This document shows, piece after piece, positions 23,894-35,800 of a stretch of DNA of 64,000 nt (position 1 is its first letter; each line of letters opens with the position of its first letter). Below the pieces are notes generated by a model, which was not told the origin of the DNA, made no database searches, and saw nothing but the letters and a program-made list of their open reading frames with translations. This stretch comes from Torreya grandis. Taxonomy: Eukaryota; Streptophyta; Pinopsida; Cupressales; Taxaceae. The stretch is from positions 866,501-930,500 of the forward strand of contig JARHVA010002374.1 of NCBI GenBank assembly GCA_037957365.1, read 5' to 3'. A program made the translations under genes and the position numbers.

Positions 23894-26227
23894 TCATGTA
23901 TGCTTATTTGTTCTTTTTGCTGCAATTAAAAGCCATCCATTGTTCTCTGCCTCAACTGTTTCTTCATATTGATGCACATGTTCCATAGCACCACATTTGA
24001 TTCTTTTCTTGGACTTCTTTTTCATTCCTACACATGATGCAAAGTCATTTTCAAAATCATTGGTTTTCTCAAACCAATCTTTCTTCTTTCTTTGGTTTTT
24101 CTTTTTCTTCTTGTATTTCCTTCTTCTCATCTCTTTCTCAGCTGCAATCTTCCATGTCCATTTTTCATCTTCATATGTGTCTCCAAAGTTTTCATCTTCC
24201 ATACCTACATTCAAAACATCAAAAGCAAACTTAGTAGAAAAACATTGAGGCCCTGAAGCCCCTTGATTGTCTTCATGCTATTCTTTTTTGTCCAAATCTG
24301 CCCTCACCATCTTTCTTTGTTCTTGCCTCAATTCCTTTTCCATCTGATCAATGGTGCAACCATGTTGATATGTGTCTCTACACAACTCTCTTGGAGGATT
24401 CAAAAATTCTTCTATCTTCTTCAACTCTTCACTCAACACAAACTCATCCAAATCTTCATGTCCTATATCAAACTTAGGACCAAATTATCTTTCATCTTCT
24501 ATAAATACATTCATCCACTCTATGGTTTCTTCATACAAGTCAACTTCTTCATCAACATCAATATACTTATCAAAAACAATACGAACACTATTACCTTGTC
24601 TCTCCTTGTTCTTTTCAAACATGTGAACTGATTTCATATCTCCACTTTCATCATCCATCCTCTTGGAAATCTCTCCTTGTTGCACATTAGTTTTCATAGA
24701 CATTTTCCATAAAAAGATCATTAAATGATTCAAAAACATCATTATCCCATTCATTGCAAGAAATTGACTTACCTTTCATCTTTGTATCCTCATGCTCTAC
24801 CTCATTATTCTTTGAGAAGTTTTCTTTCTCACCTTTAGCTATCCATACCTTCTTCATAGCTTTAGGATGACACTTGTTCAATTCACCAACCAATTTCTTC
24901 TCTTTGACATCTTCATGTTGTCTTGCTTGATAGCTGGCCTTGCTCACTTTGCATTCTACCTCTTCCTTCATGCTTTGTATTTGCTTATTGCTTGAGTCTT
25001 CATTTTGATTGAGCTTTATGTCCTTTATATTTGTCTTCTCAAACCATGTAGGCATCCTGCATCCATGCTCTTATACCAACACTTCCTGTTGCTTGGGAGT
25101 TTGCTTCTTCCACCATTTAGGCATCACATATCCATGGTTAATTGGAAACTTCACCTTTCTCTTTGCTTCTCTAGCATGTATATCAACAATTTCATGCTTA
25201 TAAGAATAAGAAAAATCAATTTTTGAATTTACCTTTACCTCCTTAATGGGCTGCTCCATTAGTTCTTTGACTTGCATAGCTTCTTGATTATTTGTACTTT
25301 CTTCTTCCTTTATGCTTGACTGTTCTCTTGCCTCTTCTTGGAATTCAATGGCATCATGGAAGTCATCCTCATCTTCCATCTCTTCTTTTCTTGCTTGTAT
25401 GAGTTCCTCAACACCTTCCTCATGCATTAACCAATGCATCTCTTCTTCTTTATCAACAACAAACTCTCTTCTCTTTCTTGCACATTCACTTGTGCACTTG
25501 GTGTCTCCTCTTGCACAAATATCTTCATTCTTCAAGGCCTTTCTCTTGACCTTCTTCACAAGGCTACTCATACCTGCATTTACCCATGCAAAGACAATAT
25601 TAGAAATAAAAACAAGAGACCATAATGTCTCCATGAGTGTCCTTTTAATGGACATTCTCATCTTTCCAAGTGCTCTTCTTGGGATTTCACTTTCTCTTTG
25701 TTCTTTTTCCTTGTTCTCCACAATGAGAACCCTCTTTACAACTTCTTTCTCATCTTGTTGCTCACTTGGCAACCTGCTTACATTCTTGCTTCTGTGGGCT
25801 TCAATCCTTATGGCAATCTCATTTTTCCTTCTTCTCCTCTTCATTAGGAGATCAATTGGCCATTTTAACCTTTTCTTTATTGTCCATACCCACACTTTCT
25901 CATTTGATTGCATCCCAAACTCAAATTTTCTTTTAATCTTAGCTAAATCTTTCCACAAATTAGCAATCTCTTTATCAAAGTCAACATTAGTCATACCTTT
26001 CTGCTTTGGGGTGCTTGTTTTCTCCTTGGTACTCTCATGTAACTTGCTGCTCTACTCTTTTCTCAACAATATTTCCATTTATGAGATCTTCACCCAAGTC
26101 TTTTCCACCTTGGTCTCTTGATCCCTTTAGGTCCACTTGTCTCACCCAAGCCTTTCTCCTTGACTGGTGTTTTGACAATCTCCTTGATCTCACCTAGGCC
26201 TTTTGCATCCTAGTCTTTTGATCCCCC
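23894..26227 (-). pseudogene. Element T long ORF: Lys/Glu-rich protein of unknown function
   Basis: Minus-strand frames join into one product of roughly 780 codons. From 25994 to 25071, 307 codons are open. A TAA then interrupts it, and the same frame continues to about 24690. A frameshift there leads to a second frame that runs to 23894 past a TAA (24485) and a TAG (near 24278). Upstream, 26227-25995 encodes two copies of a GSKD/GSRDQ...GLGE unit with shifts. The protein is very rich in Lys and Glu, so coiled coils are likely. It has one hydrophobic span, TLWSLVFISNIVFAWVNAG (near 25620-25565), that could cross a membrane. It repeats short modules: GYVMPKWWKK and GCRMPTWFEKTN, with a third DWFEKTN near 24075; and GMTNV with GMSSL. 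I do not recognise the family. It could be a captured host gene or an element-specific Gag substitute. Confidence 0.7.
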
Positions 26228-26641
26228 TTAATGGCTTTATTGAGCTTCACACTAAGTCAATGGTCTACAATATGACACTACTTTAACCAAATATCAATAA
26301 TTTCACAAATCCAAGCTTACCTTGCTTTGGATCTTTCTCTTGAGCATTCACTTGCTCCCTTACTTTTGAGCTTTCCAAGCTTCTCTTCTCTCTTGTCAAG
26401 CCTCAATGGCTTTAAGACTTCTTTTTCACCTGTTTGCTTCTCAAACACAATAAACTCAAATCAAATATCAAAGGTTACTCATACCTTTCCTCCACAGGGT
26501 CTTCTAGTGCTTTGTCTTGTTGATCCTTTTGCCAAATCCTATCACAACTGCAACATCATTAACAAATGCAACCATTCAAAAGATCTCTTTTCTTAATTCT
26601 ATAGCAACTTATGATCAGTTACCAAATCCCAAGAGCTTCAA
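26228..26641 (-). other. Element T leader with splice-donor-like sites
   Basis: Between the primer site and the long ORF. The minus strand has GGAAAG|GTATGAG (about 26484) and GCAAG|GTAAGC (about 26320), both good 5' splice-site matches. Short open stretches precede each (ending DPVEER and GASECSRERSKAR). Similar GTATGA sequences recur inside the ORF near 25996 and 25573, where they are read through in frame, so they may simply be repeated coding text. Confidence 0.45.
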
Positions 26642-26653
26642 GCTCTGATACCA
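26642..26653 (-). promoter_or_regulatory. Primer-binding site of element T
   Basis: The minus strand reads TGGTATCAGAGC, the exact plant initiator-Met PBS, four bases from the 5' LTR end. It fixes the element's direction. Confidence 0.92.
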
Positions 26654-26657
26654 AAAA

Positions 26658-27095
26658 TGGTGCACAGTCACCAGACTGCAAACAGGGTAAATTGCAATAT
26701 TGACAAAATATTTTCAAAAACCTGTTGAAAATAGATGGTTGAATCCCTATAGCATATAGTTTTTCCCAAGACCAAAAGTCTTGCATATATTTCTCTTCAC
26801 CATAGACCAAAAATCTTTCAATAGGTGTATTATAATCTGCCCAGGATTGTCTGGCAAAACATGCTCAGACTGTCTGGTTGTAGGATTCCATTCAAAACTC
26901 CTTATTCCATATGGTGATAAGGTGTCATGGCTTATTTTGCCCAAAATATCATTTTTAACTCTTTACAACAATATTAACCTCCTCTAATACAAATTACAAT
27001 TTGAAAGTTTGAATTACAACTTTTTGTAGGAATACTCATTCAATATACTTGAGACAAATGAAATATACTATGCACCCGTAGATGCTCCTGCATCA
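26658..27095 (-). repeat. Element T 5' LTR
   Basis: 438 bp, same ends as the left copy. A small minus-strand frame (26747-26944) lies wholly within it; with no independent sign of coding I treat it as incidental. No clear TATA box was seen. Confidence 0.95.
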
Positions 27096-27100
27096 TTGAT

Positions 27101-29290
27101 GTACATTACTTTATAGCTTATAAAGAATACTATATCAACATCTCACTAGTATTTATCACTTGTGTATTTCTTAGCATGTACCTAGTCTTATACTACACAT
27201 GTGTTTCATACTTTCAAATTTACTTTGATTAGTTAGATATGTTTGTATCTTCTAGTTCTTACATGATTTTTCTACTTGCTTAGCATAGCTTGTGTGATTT
27301 CATTTTCAATTCTAGCTTGTCTCCTACTTGTGCCTTAGGAAATTTACCAATGTCTTTTGCTTCCTTTTTATGTATGTACCTTAGGACATTTTCCAATGTC
27401 CTTTGTTTGTACTCCTCTCTATGCCTATGGCCTATGTGCCAAATTTTCTTATTTCACTTGTATGTGTATGAGGCATTTGAACATGCCTTTCATGTTTATT
27501 TCTAGTTTGAGTGACATGTGCCCATGTCCCTTGTTTACTTGTCCCATTAGCCCATCTAGTATGCTTCTTGATTTTTTCTTATTTGCTTCTTGTTTGTCAA
27601 ATATGTGCCATGCCCTGATCCATATCATGCATTTACCTTGATTTACTAGATGGCATGATGGACATCATGCTCCATCCCTCTAAACTAATAACTAACAATT
27701 AAAATTTCTAATTTTAGTTCAGTACTTTACACATACTTTCACATTGTTATATCCATCTAGGCATAATCCTATTGATCTAACAGTATCTCTATACAAACAT
27801 TACTATATATTAAAACATATTATTAAACATCAAATGTTATATCATATATATTTTTAGAATTAACACACTTGTAGGACTCTTTTCTTCTTAGGGTAGTCAT
27901 TATACATTCATCATTCCTACCCTTAGAAGAGGGGGAATCCAAAAAGGGCTTTGTCATAGAGATAAAACCTCCTAGAAATTGAAACAATAGCATTCAAGAC
28001 AATCAACATAGAATATATAGGTCAAACTGATCAATTTAGAGCAAAAAATAGGAATAGACTTAGATCAACAGCAGATTTCACACTAGGTAGTAGCACCAAA
28101 AATTGATAGTAGTACTAAAAATGGATAGTAGCACCAAAAATTAGATTTTAATACCAAAAACAGGGTTGTCCATAGTTTGGCACTCTTGTTTAGGCAAAAA
28201 AAAACTCAAGGTTTCCAAAAATATGTAAAAAGTTTAGTTTAGGGATAATTTTTACACTTTTAGATCCTTTAGATTCAACAATTTCAGCATAATTTTCTTA
28301 GATACAAGGGGTTATCATGAATATCATGATGGTTCTCACTTTCAGTTCAGATTGGGCAATCGGCATAACTTCTAGATCAAAATCCATGTTCCAAACATTA
28401 GTGATTGGGGGCAATGTGTGCATCACATTGATCTTATTTTGTTTCTGAGTTTAGTTTATTCCAGGCATTCTTAGCAGTTGTATGCCTTACTCTATCTACA
28501 GGTGGTTGGAATCACATTTGAGTTAAACTTTCATATAAATTTAGCTTTTCAAGTACTTGAGTCGGATTCCATATAAGCCTAGTACATCAATTTTAGAGTG
28601 GCTTTCATACAAGCCTAATCTCTATCTTGTGAAATGGCCAAGAGTGGCCTAGTTTCCATCACACATTCAGCTATTCACACCATAGTGTCATATTTTTAGC
28701 ACATTCATGGGTTCCATGAGCCATCCCATATGACATATATTCTATACCTGTATCACTTCATAGCTTCATTTCATAGGGTAATGATGGAGCCAAATGGCTA
28801 GCCTTTATATTCTTGAGCCACATATTCAAAGGGATTATACATATATCTAGACATCAATTAACACACGTATGATTAATTAAATTCATTTGTTTGGAGATGA
28901 TAGATCTAAAGGGATAGCCATTACATTCTTGAGCCACATTCTAAGGAATTGAGCACTTAGATCCATTCAAAATATTACTCTTGATTCAACACATACTCAA
29001 CACAATCCAGCATCATAATAGGTTTTGTATTGGTTCGCATACTTGGTGAGGTGTATTCCTTCCTCTGTCTTCTTTTACTCAATTTTTATACATTATTATT
29101 TTAGATATAACATATCTAATAATAATTGATCTACTTCATGTTTTTATTTATAGATTCACACATCACAACGTGCTCTCTCTATGCACATCCAACATCACAC
29201 AACTTTATGAAATTTTTCCTTCATAGGTAAGTTCAAGTATGCTTTCTATTTTTCCTTTATCCTAGTATTTTGCTTTGTTGAATCACTAAA
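27101..29290 (+). other. Element Y non-coding tail, part 2
   Basis: Pyrimidine-rich, with degenerate repeats such as CTTAGGAAATTTACCAATGTC and CTTAGGACATTTTCCAATGTC (27337-27402). The 71- and 94-codon ORFs at 27290-27641 overlap in two frames and have no motif. Nothing recognisable as pol is present in about 2.2 kb. Confidence 0.55.
28086..28161 (+). repeat. 19-bp tandem repeat
   Basis: Four units start at 28086, 28105, 28124 and 28143, of the type GATAGTAGCACCAAAAATT. Related text (ACAATAGCAC, CCAAAAAATAG) occurs in the Y LTR near 20297-20335. Confidence 0.85.
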
Positions 29291-29294
29291 ATAA

Positions 29295-29306
29295 ATGGGG
29301 GAAAAA
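29295..29306 (+). promoter_or_regulatory. Polypurine tract of element Y
   Basis: ATGGGGGAAAAA ends at the 3' LTR start. Together with the TATA box it sets Y in plus orientation. Confidence 0.75.
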
Positions 29307-30533
29307 TTTAATCATATAAAATTCAAAATTGGATGACTTAGGCATGGATAATAACACCCAACCTATAAGTCCTCTTTCTTGCTCATTCAACCCTTCTCAA
29401 CTAAACTTTCACTTATTCCCAGTCATTCATAGATTCTCAAACTTAGCTTTTTAGGACCCTAGAAACCCTCCAAAACCTAGATCCATCCCTCTCAGCTCAT
29501 CTTCCTAGGATAATATCACCTAATTTGGACAAGAGAATCATAATTTAAGGGTGTCCTATTTTTGGTGCTATTATCCAAGTTCATTTCCACCTCTAACAGT
29601 CAGGTTCTCCTGATTGCTTATATTTTCCCTTATCAGCCTAACACAAGTTCATATAAACTAGGATTTTTAGTTTCCCTTTAAAATTCCACTCAATGTCCAT
29701 TTAGAAGGGTTGACACTCATTCACAAGAAAAGAGCAAGAATAGAAGCAAGTACACTCAAACACTCTTCCCTATTCTTTGCATATAACCTTCTAAGACCAA
29801 TTCAAGAACTCATACCAGTCCCTAGTCATCCAAAATACATTTTAGTTTTGAATCTAGTTGCATAGATCATACAATTACACCAATCACTTCAAATGGGAGA
29901 ACTACATTAGCTTGATCCCTCTTCAGAGTATTGGTATGTAGGCAATATGCCCACACACGGAGTGTGAAGTGCATCTAGCATATCCTTTACACACTAACCC
30001 ATTCTCTCTTTCCCAAGTTTTATATTTAAGTACAAGGAGATCCTAAGGGTTTTAAATATTAAATCAAACACACAATAATCTTCATGTGGAATCAAGCTTC
30101 GATATTTCACTACTAGGCTATTATAGACCTATTGAATAAAACCTAAAAAATCTAGGTCACTAGGACAATAATGCCAAAACTAGACAATAACACTAGAAGT
30201 GAATAATAGCTCCAAAAAATGGATTATAATGTCAAGTATCAGGGTGTCTTGAGTTCAACGCTCTTGTACAATCTAGAAACATAGTTTATGGTTCTGTTTG
30301 CAATAGTCTTCCACCCCTGCACAATAATTTCTAGATCTTAAATCAGTTGTTTCAACTAAGAGTAAGATAAGTTTGATTTCTCTACACTTCATTCCATTTT
30401 TAGAAAAGATAAAATACATATCTATTTGCACAAATTAGTATGATAATTAAGATATATTAATCACTAATTTACATTTACTTAGACCCTTTATTTTCTCAAG
30501 AAATAAACCATTAATTCCCAAAAGAATAAAATG
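29307..30533 (+). repeat. Element Y 3' LTR
   Basis: Collinear with 19406-20648. Its terminal TG and CA have decayed to TT and TG; the junctions were placed by comparison with the 5' LTR and by the target duplication TTTAG at 30534. Confidence 0.85.
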
Positions 30534-30538
30534 TTTAG

Positions 30539-32175
30539 CATACCTCATATCATTAGGATGTCTGATTGGTCTTTTCATGTTGACCTTTTTTTATTCATTA
30601 GCCTTCTCCTTGACTCGAGCTACCTCCTTTTGGTCTTCTTTGAAACCAAGACCTATCTTATCATTGGAAAACTTTGGACTACTCAAGATGTTATCTAAAG
30701 CATCAATACTCTTTTCAAACTTCATAAAGGTCTTAAACTTGATAGAAGCTTGATCCAACTTAGCTTTCAAGGATTCCATATCAACTCCATACCTAGTGCA
30801 TTCTTCCTCTTTATATTTTAATATACTAGTGACTATTTCCATCTATGATTCAATATGATTGATGATATCATCATACTCCTTAGATGTTTTACTTAGTATC
30901 TCCTCGAAAACCAATTTTCTCTTCATAGTCCTTGACTAATGATTTTAGTTTGTGATTCTTCCTTATTTTAAACTTAAACTCCTCTAGATCACTCACCAAT
31001 TCTACCTCAAGGTTCACTTCAGTATCCTCTTCATCTGATTCTTCATCATATATAAGGCCTTTTCTATTTGATCAACCATAATTATCTATTTTTATAGCCA
31101 TGAATATGGTTTCATTATTTTCATGTTCATTTTCATTACTATCATCATCACTATTAGATGAACTTGTGTCACTTAAATCATATGAGTGATTATCTTATTT
31201 GGTATAAAAACTTTTCTTATTCTTGAATGACCCTTTCCTACCTTCATACCTCATAAAATATTTCTTATTTTTGTCAAGATTATAGACCTTATTATCATTT
31301 CCATGATGTTCACCATGTTATTCATCATGCTCAGTATTATCTTTTTTAGGACACTTAGATGCAAAGTGACCAATATCACCATAGTTGAAACATTTGAAAG
31401 GCAACTTACCCTTGTACTTACAAGATCCAAATCTTAATTTCCTAAAAAACATGGCTATCATTTCATCATCAACAACATCATAACATACCTCATCCTTGAC
31501 CTTATTGGATTTTGACTTTTTCTCAACTTGGAATGTTGCTTCCTTCTTAGGAGGCCTTCCTTCATTTGTTCTTATCTCATAGGCAATCAAAATGCCATGA
31601 AGCCCATCCATCTCTATCTTGTCCAAATCTTATATCTCTTATACTATAAACACCTTAGAATCAAATTTAGGAGTTATTTATCTCAATACCTTTTGAAAAA
31701 ATTTAAATTATTTCACTTCTTCTCTTAATCCTCTAATGACATCAACAAATTCATCAACCTTCAATAGGTAAGATGCAATGGTTTCATCTTCATTCATCTT
31801 TATAATTTAAAACTATCTTTAGTGGGTTTATAACTTGGCCATGCTCAACTTGGAATCTCCTTCATAGATGTTATTCAATTTGTCCCATATTACCTTAGAT
31901 GACTCATAGTGCATCATCTTCACAAGCTCTACCTATGATAGGCCACATAGAATGGAATTCATTACCTTAGAATTTCTCTCATTTTCCTTCATGTCTATTG
32001 CATTAGTTTATAGTGTAGGAGGTAGATTGTATCCATCCAAAATTGATTGCCATATGTCATAGACCATTAACATTAGATATGTCCTCATTATTATGCCCCA
32101 AAATTCATATTTAGTCCCATTGAATAATAAATCCTTACTAGTAGAGAGACCACCTTGATCTTGCTAACTAGCCAT
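30539..32175 (-). pseudogene. Element X gag, N-terminal part (Copia UBN2-type)
   Basis: Reading minus from an ATG at 32175, 51 bases after the primer site. LLFNGTKYEFWGIIMRTYLM and YDIWQSILDGY match the start of Copia Gag (FDG-NY--W---M). SSKVIWDKLNNIYEGDSK follows (about 31890-31840) and KMNEDETIASYLLKVDEF (about 31795-31745), the core of the UBN2 Gag domain. LDKIEMDGLHGILIAYEIRT follows. A zinc knuckle FKCFNYGDIGHFASKCPKK lies at about 31400-31345, with its second Cys changed to Tyr. Then DALDNILSSPKFSNDKIGLGF (30720-30655), a linker known from plant Copia Gag proteins. Element Y interrupts at 30538. At least five in-frame stops and some frame changes make it a pseudogene. Confidence 0.85.
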
Positions 32176-32225
32176 CCTTACTTTTAGGATCTCATTTAGG
32201 CTATTAGGCCTATTTCAAAGGACCT

Positions 32226-32237
32226 GCTATGATACCA
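32226..32237 (-). promoter_or_regulatory. Primer-binding site of element X
   Basis: The minus strand reads TGGTATCATAGC, one base from the Met-tRNA PBS, two bases from the 5' LTR boundary. Confidence 0.8.
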
Positions 32238-32866
32238 AATGTTGGAATCATGATAAATAAGAGGGAGGATGAATCAATGTCTTAAAATAATTATTTCAAT
32301 TCCTTTTTAGAATACATAAACCATCACATAAACATATAAATCAAGCAATGCATAAGAAATCAACTATACAAGCATGAAATAAAATTACACAAGACAACAC
32401 ATCATATATGTGGTAAACCCTCAAGGGGAAGAAAACCCACTCATATTTGAAAATGTACTATATTCCTATAAGTAAAAATATCATATTTTAATGAAGCACA
32501 AACTCCACATGGAGTACCAACCCCAACTAGCTAAGCAACAACTCAGCTAGGCTTTAATAATCACCAACTTATAAGGAGACACGAACCCCCTAGATGACTT
32601 AGCACCAACTCAATCACCTAATTTATTTTATAACCTTTTAAACACCTTATTTTCCAATTAAATTATGATGATTAACTCTTTAGCTCTTCACACTCTTATC
32701 CCTATCAAAATACCTTCTAGGTCTATTCACTCAATTAGGTCTCTTCAAGACTAATTAGGTCATATGACATTGATCCTCATATGTATAACCTCTATCAAAT
32801 ATTCATCATATTTTCTATACACTCTTCAAATGGTCTATAAGACCTTATTATGCTTACCAATTTACT

Positions 32867-35800
32867 TGTTGTCACTTGGATTTTCACCCCTTGAGGAGAT
32901 GCCTAGCTCTCCTCATCCAAGTGGCAAAATGAAAACATCTCTCTTGATGTGGGTAATAATTTATTGAGATGAATCTCTAGAAGGGCTAGTTCCCTTGATT
33001 CACTCTTTGAAACACTCTCTTACATATCGAATTTGCATGAAAATGGTTAAGAAGAAAAAATAATAAAACTAATGGTGATGTACCAATATTTAATTTCCTC
33101 CACTTGACTAAAATTATACTACTTAGAGCTAAACAAAGCTTCTTTCACACAAAACTCACACTTTAAGATGGATTATCACATCAATGTTTCATATGTTAGG
33201 TTCAAAAGGTAATTTTATGTTTCAGAGGGTAATGGATGATTCATTTGTGGAATATAGTCATGAACCACTTCTAAAACACACATACACTAAAAATATAACA
33301 CTATCAAATACCTACAACAATTACTCTTCTGTACATTTGGTGAACAATCAAGGATAACATGCTAGAAAAGATAATATTCTACTAGACAAGGCCAACAAGA
33401 TTGTAATAAAACTCAATTGTATAGCATGTAAGTAGGAAAATTCACTTTTTTATTACTTAAAAAGACATTCAAGTACACAATTTTCTATGGTTTCACCATC
33501 AACCAATGGAGGGTACCACAAAGAGCCAAAAGAGTCAATATTGATAGCCTTTGAGAGAGGAACAAGATAAGTGAAATACAAAGGTCACTTAGACACTTAC
33601 CAAGCTGAGAAAATAAGATAAATTTTTATGATAAATATATTTTAAATGAACCATGAAATGTTAGGAGGTCCAAATGTCCATACAAGTCATGAAACTTATG
33701 AAAAGTGGCATAAAACTCCCAGTCTTGGCTTAGAAAATTGTCTTCATAATTTGAGCCTATTTGAATATCCCAAAACTATATATGGATAGGTCTGATGATT
33801 GTAATGAGAGGGAAGTCATTCATTCATGCTTTTATATGCATTTTTTTCATTTATACTCATTTATAAACTCCTAGAAGGAAGCCATCACTACCTATAGTCT
33901 AAAAAACTCCTTTTTTAGTCACCCCTCACACTTTTCTTCAAAATTGGATATATTTTTCCATAAAAATACATGGGAGGGAGTGAATGATACTTGGTAATAT
34001 TATCCATGGCCTTATAATACTCAGGTACACCTTAAAAAGGCTCAAACTTGGATTTTTCACCCTTCTCACCCTTGTGTCCACTATGTTAGTTTTGACTAGC
34101 TGAGATGATATCTCTGTGTTGAGTACCTAATATTTGTTTTGATGCATGAATAGAACATGGTGAGTTATAAAAATTCTTAAGGTTTCTCCTAAATTTGGTT
34201 TCATCTTCAAAATACTCTTAGAATTTGAATAATGCATAAAACTATGAATAAAATCCTATTTTGTACCTTGTCCATATAAGTTTGTATAGCCAAAAATAAT
34301 TATGAGTATCTTGAGGGAGTATTTTACAATTTATAATCATCACCCTAGTCAAACTAGCTCATAATATTAGCTTTCCAACTCCATTTATCCAAACTAATCA
34401 CTGGTAAGGGTTTACAAAGGTTTTAGCTTGTTTTGACCTCTTAAGATTTGTCTACATTCCACAAGCCCTATCACCTATAATTTTCCCCTAGTAATATTTT
34501 TCAATATGATATAAAGCTTTCCCATAGTTAGAAATGAGAATGACCTATTGCTTGTGCTCTAGGCCAAAACCTTGCCTAAGAGTCATGACTACAACCTTGG
34601 TGTTTTATAAAAATGGATTATATTCCTACTTATTTGTTTTATTTTTCATGCTTACCTGATGTTTTTTTGTCTTTATACACCTTCTTGAAAGGTTTATTCA
34701 ACTCCTATTCTCACTTTCATTACTTCCTCCCCAAATCTGCTAGTTATGCATGAGGGGAAGTGCCCCCTATCTGAGACAAAATATGGGTACTTACATTATA
34801 TTATAAAACAATATAGAGATTTTAGAGTCTTATATAGGTTTTATAGGTTATTTTTTATAAAATTAAACTTCTGAATAGGTCATTTGACCTTCCAAAAACC
34901 TCAAGTTCTAAGACATACTCTAGGCAAAAAAACTGTGTGCAGGAAATTCCAAAGTAGACAATGTCTTGTGTTATGAGAACCATTTTATCTATCGATTTAT
35001 ATTACAAAAGAATATAAATACTCTCATGGTCCTTGTGGATGTATCCCATCATCTAATATTTATATCAACCTTTCATTTTACTTCCCCCTATAATTGTCTA
35101 GCCTGGACTAAGTGTCCTTTTTTTACTGTGTTCTACCTTTCTACTCAAAATTAATCCTTATAGGTTATATTTTATATTTGGAAATTTAAAATTATTCTAT
35201 AATACCTCCTTATAAGTTTTAAATAATAATTTATTCCTCACTTCATGTTATTTCACTTCATGAGTAATACCTTCTTGTTCTAATCTACAACAGTCAACTG
35301 ACTATGTTTCTTGCTTTTTAGACCCTACCTGTAGGTATCTATGTATGTTTAGGTCTTGAAAATATTTTATAAAATACCATCCTTGGGTTTTATTTCTCAT
35401 CCTCCCATTTTTATTTCATACTCACCCCATATACTTGCAATTCCAACTCAAGAGTATCAACTATTTGCTCATTGTTTGCTTAGTTATAGCTATAGGTGAG
35501 TATTTTAACCAAAGGAGCTTGTGAGTAATGATTCCACTTCAGAAGTTGTGTCATTTTTGTTTGTAAAATATTATAATGGTATATTTAATAATCTCACATT
35601 AATCCCAAATTTGTGTTTTCATGCTTACATCCACTTTAATGGGTGATGTGATTCTTTTGGCCCCTGGCTATAAATAGCTAACCAGGCCTATGTATGGATA
35701 AGGAGTGCATATGAGGGTCTTGAAAAAATTTAAAAAAATACATCCTTTAATGTTTTCATGTTCATATATAATTAAATTAATATCCTTAATTACATACATA

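Larger units (their letters stand above)
23421..27095 (-). mobile_element. Element T: non-autonomous LTR retrotransposon with a private long ORF
   Basis: Two 438-bp LTRs (23421-23858 and 26658-27095) are flanked by a perfect 5-bp duplication TTGAT (23416-23420 and 27096-27100). On the minus strand each LTR begins TGATGCA and ends GCACCA. A perfect 12-bp Met-tRNA primer site follows the 5' LTR (26642-26653). About 14 mismatches between the LTRs by eye (about 3.2%) make it much younger than its hosts Y and X. The 2.8-kb interior has no Gag knuckle, protease, reverse transcriptase or integrase. It holds one long charged ORF instead. No strong polypurine tract is visible next to the 3' LTR; GAAAAG at about 23875-23880 is the best candidate. 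Confidence 0.95.
19406..30533 (+). mobile_element. Element Y: Gypsy-like non-autonomous LTR retrotransposon
   Basis: LTRs at 19406-20648 (1243 bp) and 29307-30533 (1227 bp). Target duplication is CTTAG (19401-19405) and TTTAG (30534-30538), one mismatch. The insertion splits X's gag; joining the flanks restores a collinear zinc-knuckle reading frame, which confirms the junctions. The plus strand carries a TATA box, a primer-site region, a gag-like gene and a polypurine tract. Removing nested T (3675 bp plus 5) leaves about 7.4 kb. No pol motif was found. About 12% divergence between LTRs was counted in a 155-bp sample. Confidence 0.85.

Noticed and set aside
24485..25226. Small plus-strand ORFs (24263-24631, 25005-25226 and others) as separate genes
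   Set aside because: All are shadows opposite the element T ORF.
25312..26121. 269-codon plus-strand ORF, the longest on that strand
   Set aside because: It is antisense to the minus-strand ORF of element T, whose frame continues past stops into coherent sequence. The plus reading is Ser/Phe/Leu-rich, as expected from the reverse of Lys/Glu codons.
35668..35681. GCTATAAATAGC in LTR A as its TATA box
   Set aside because: The partner LTR has GATGTAGGTGGC there, a normal array core, so this TATA is a private mutation of one unit.
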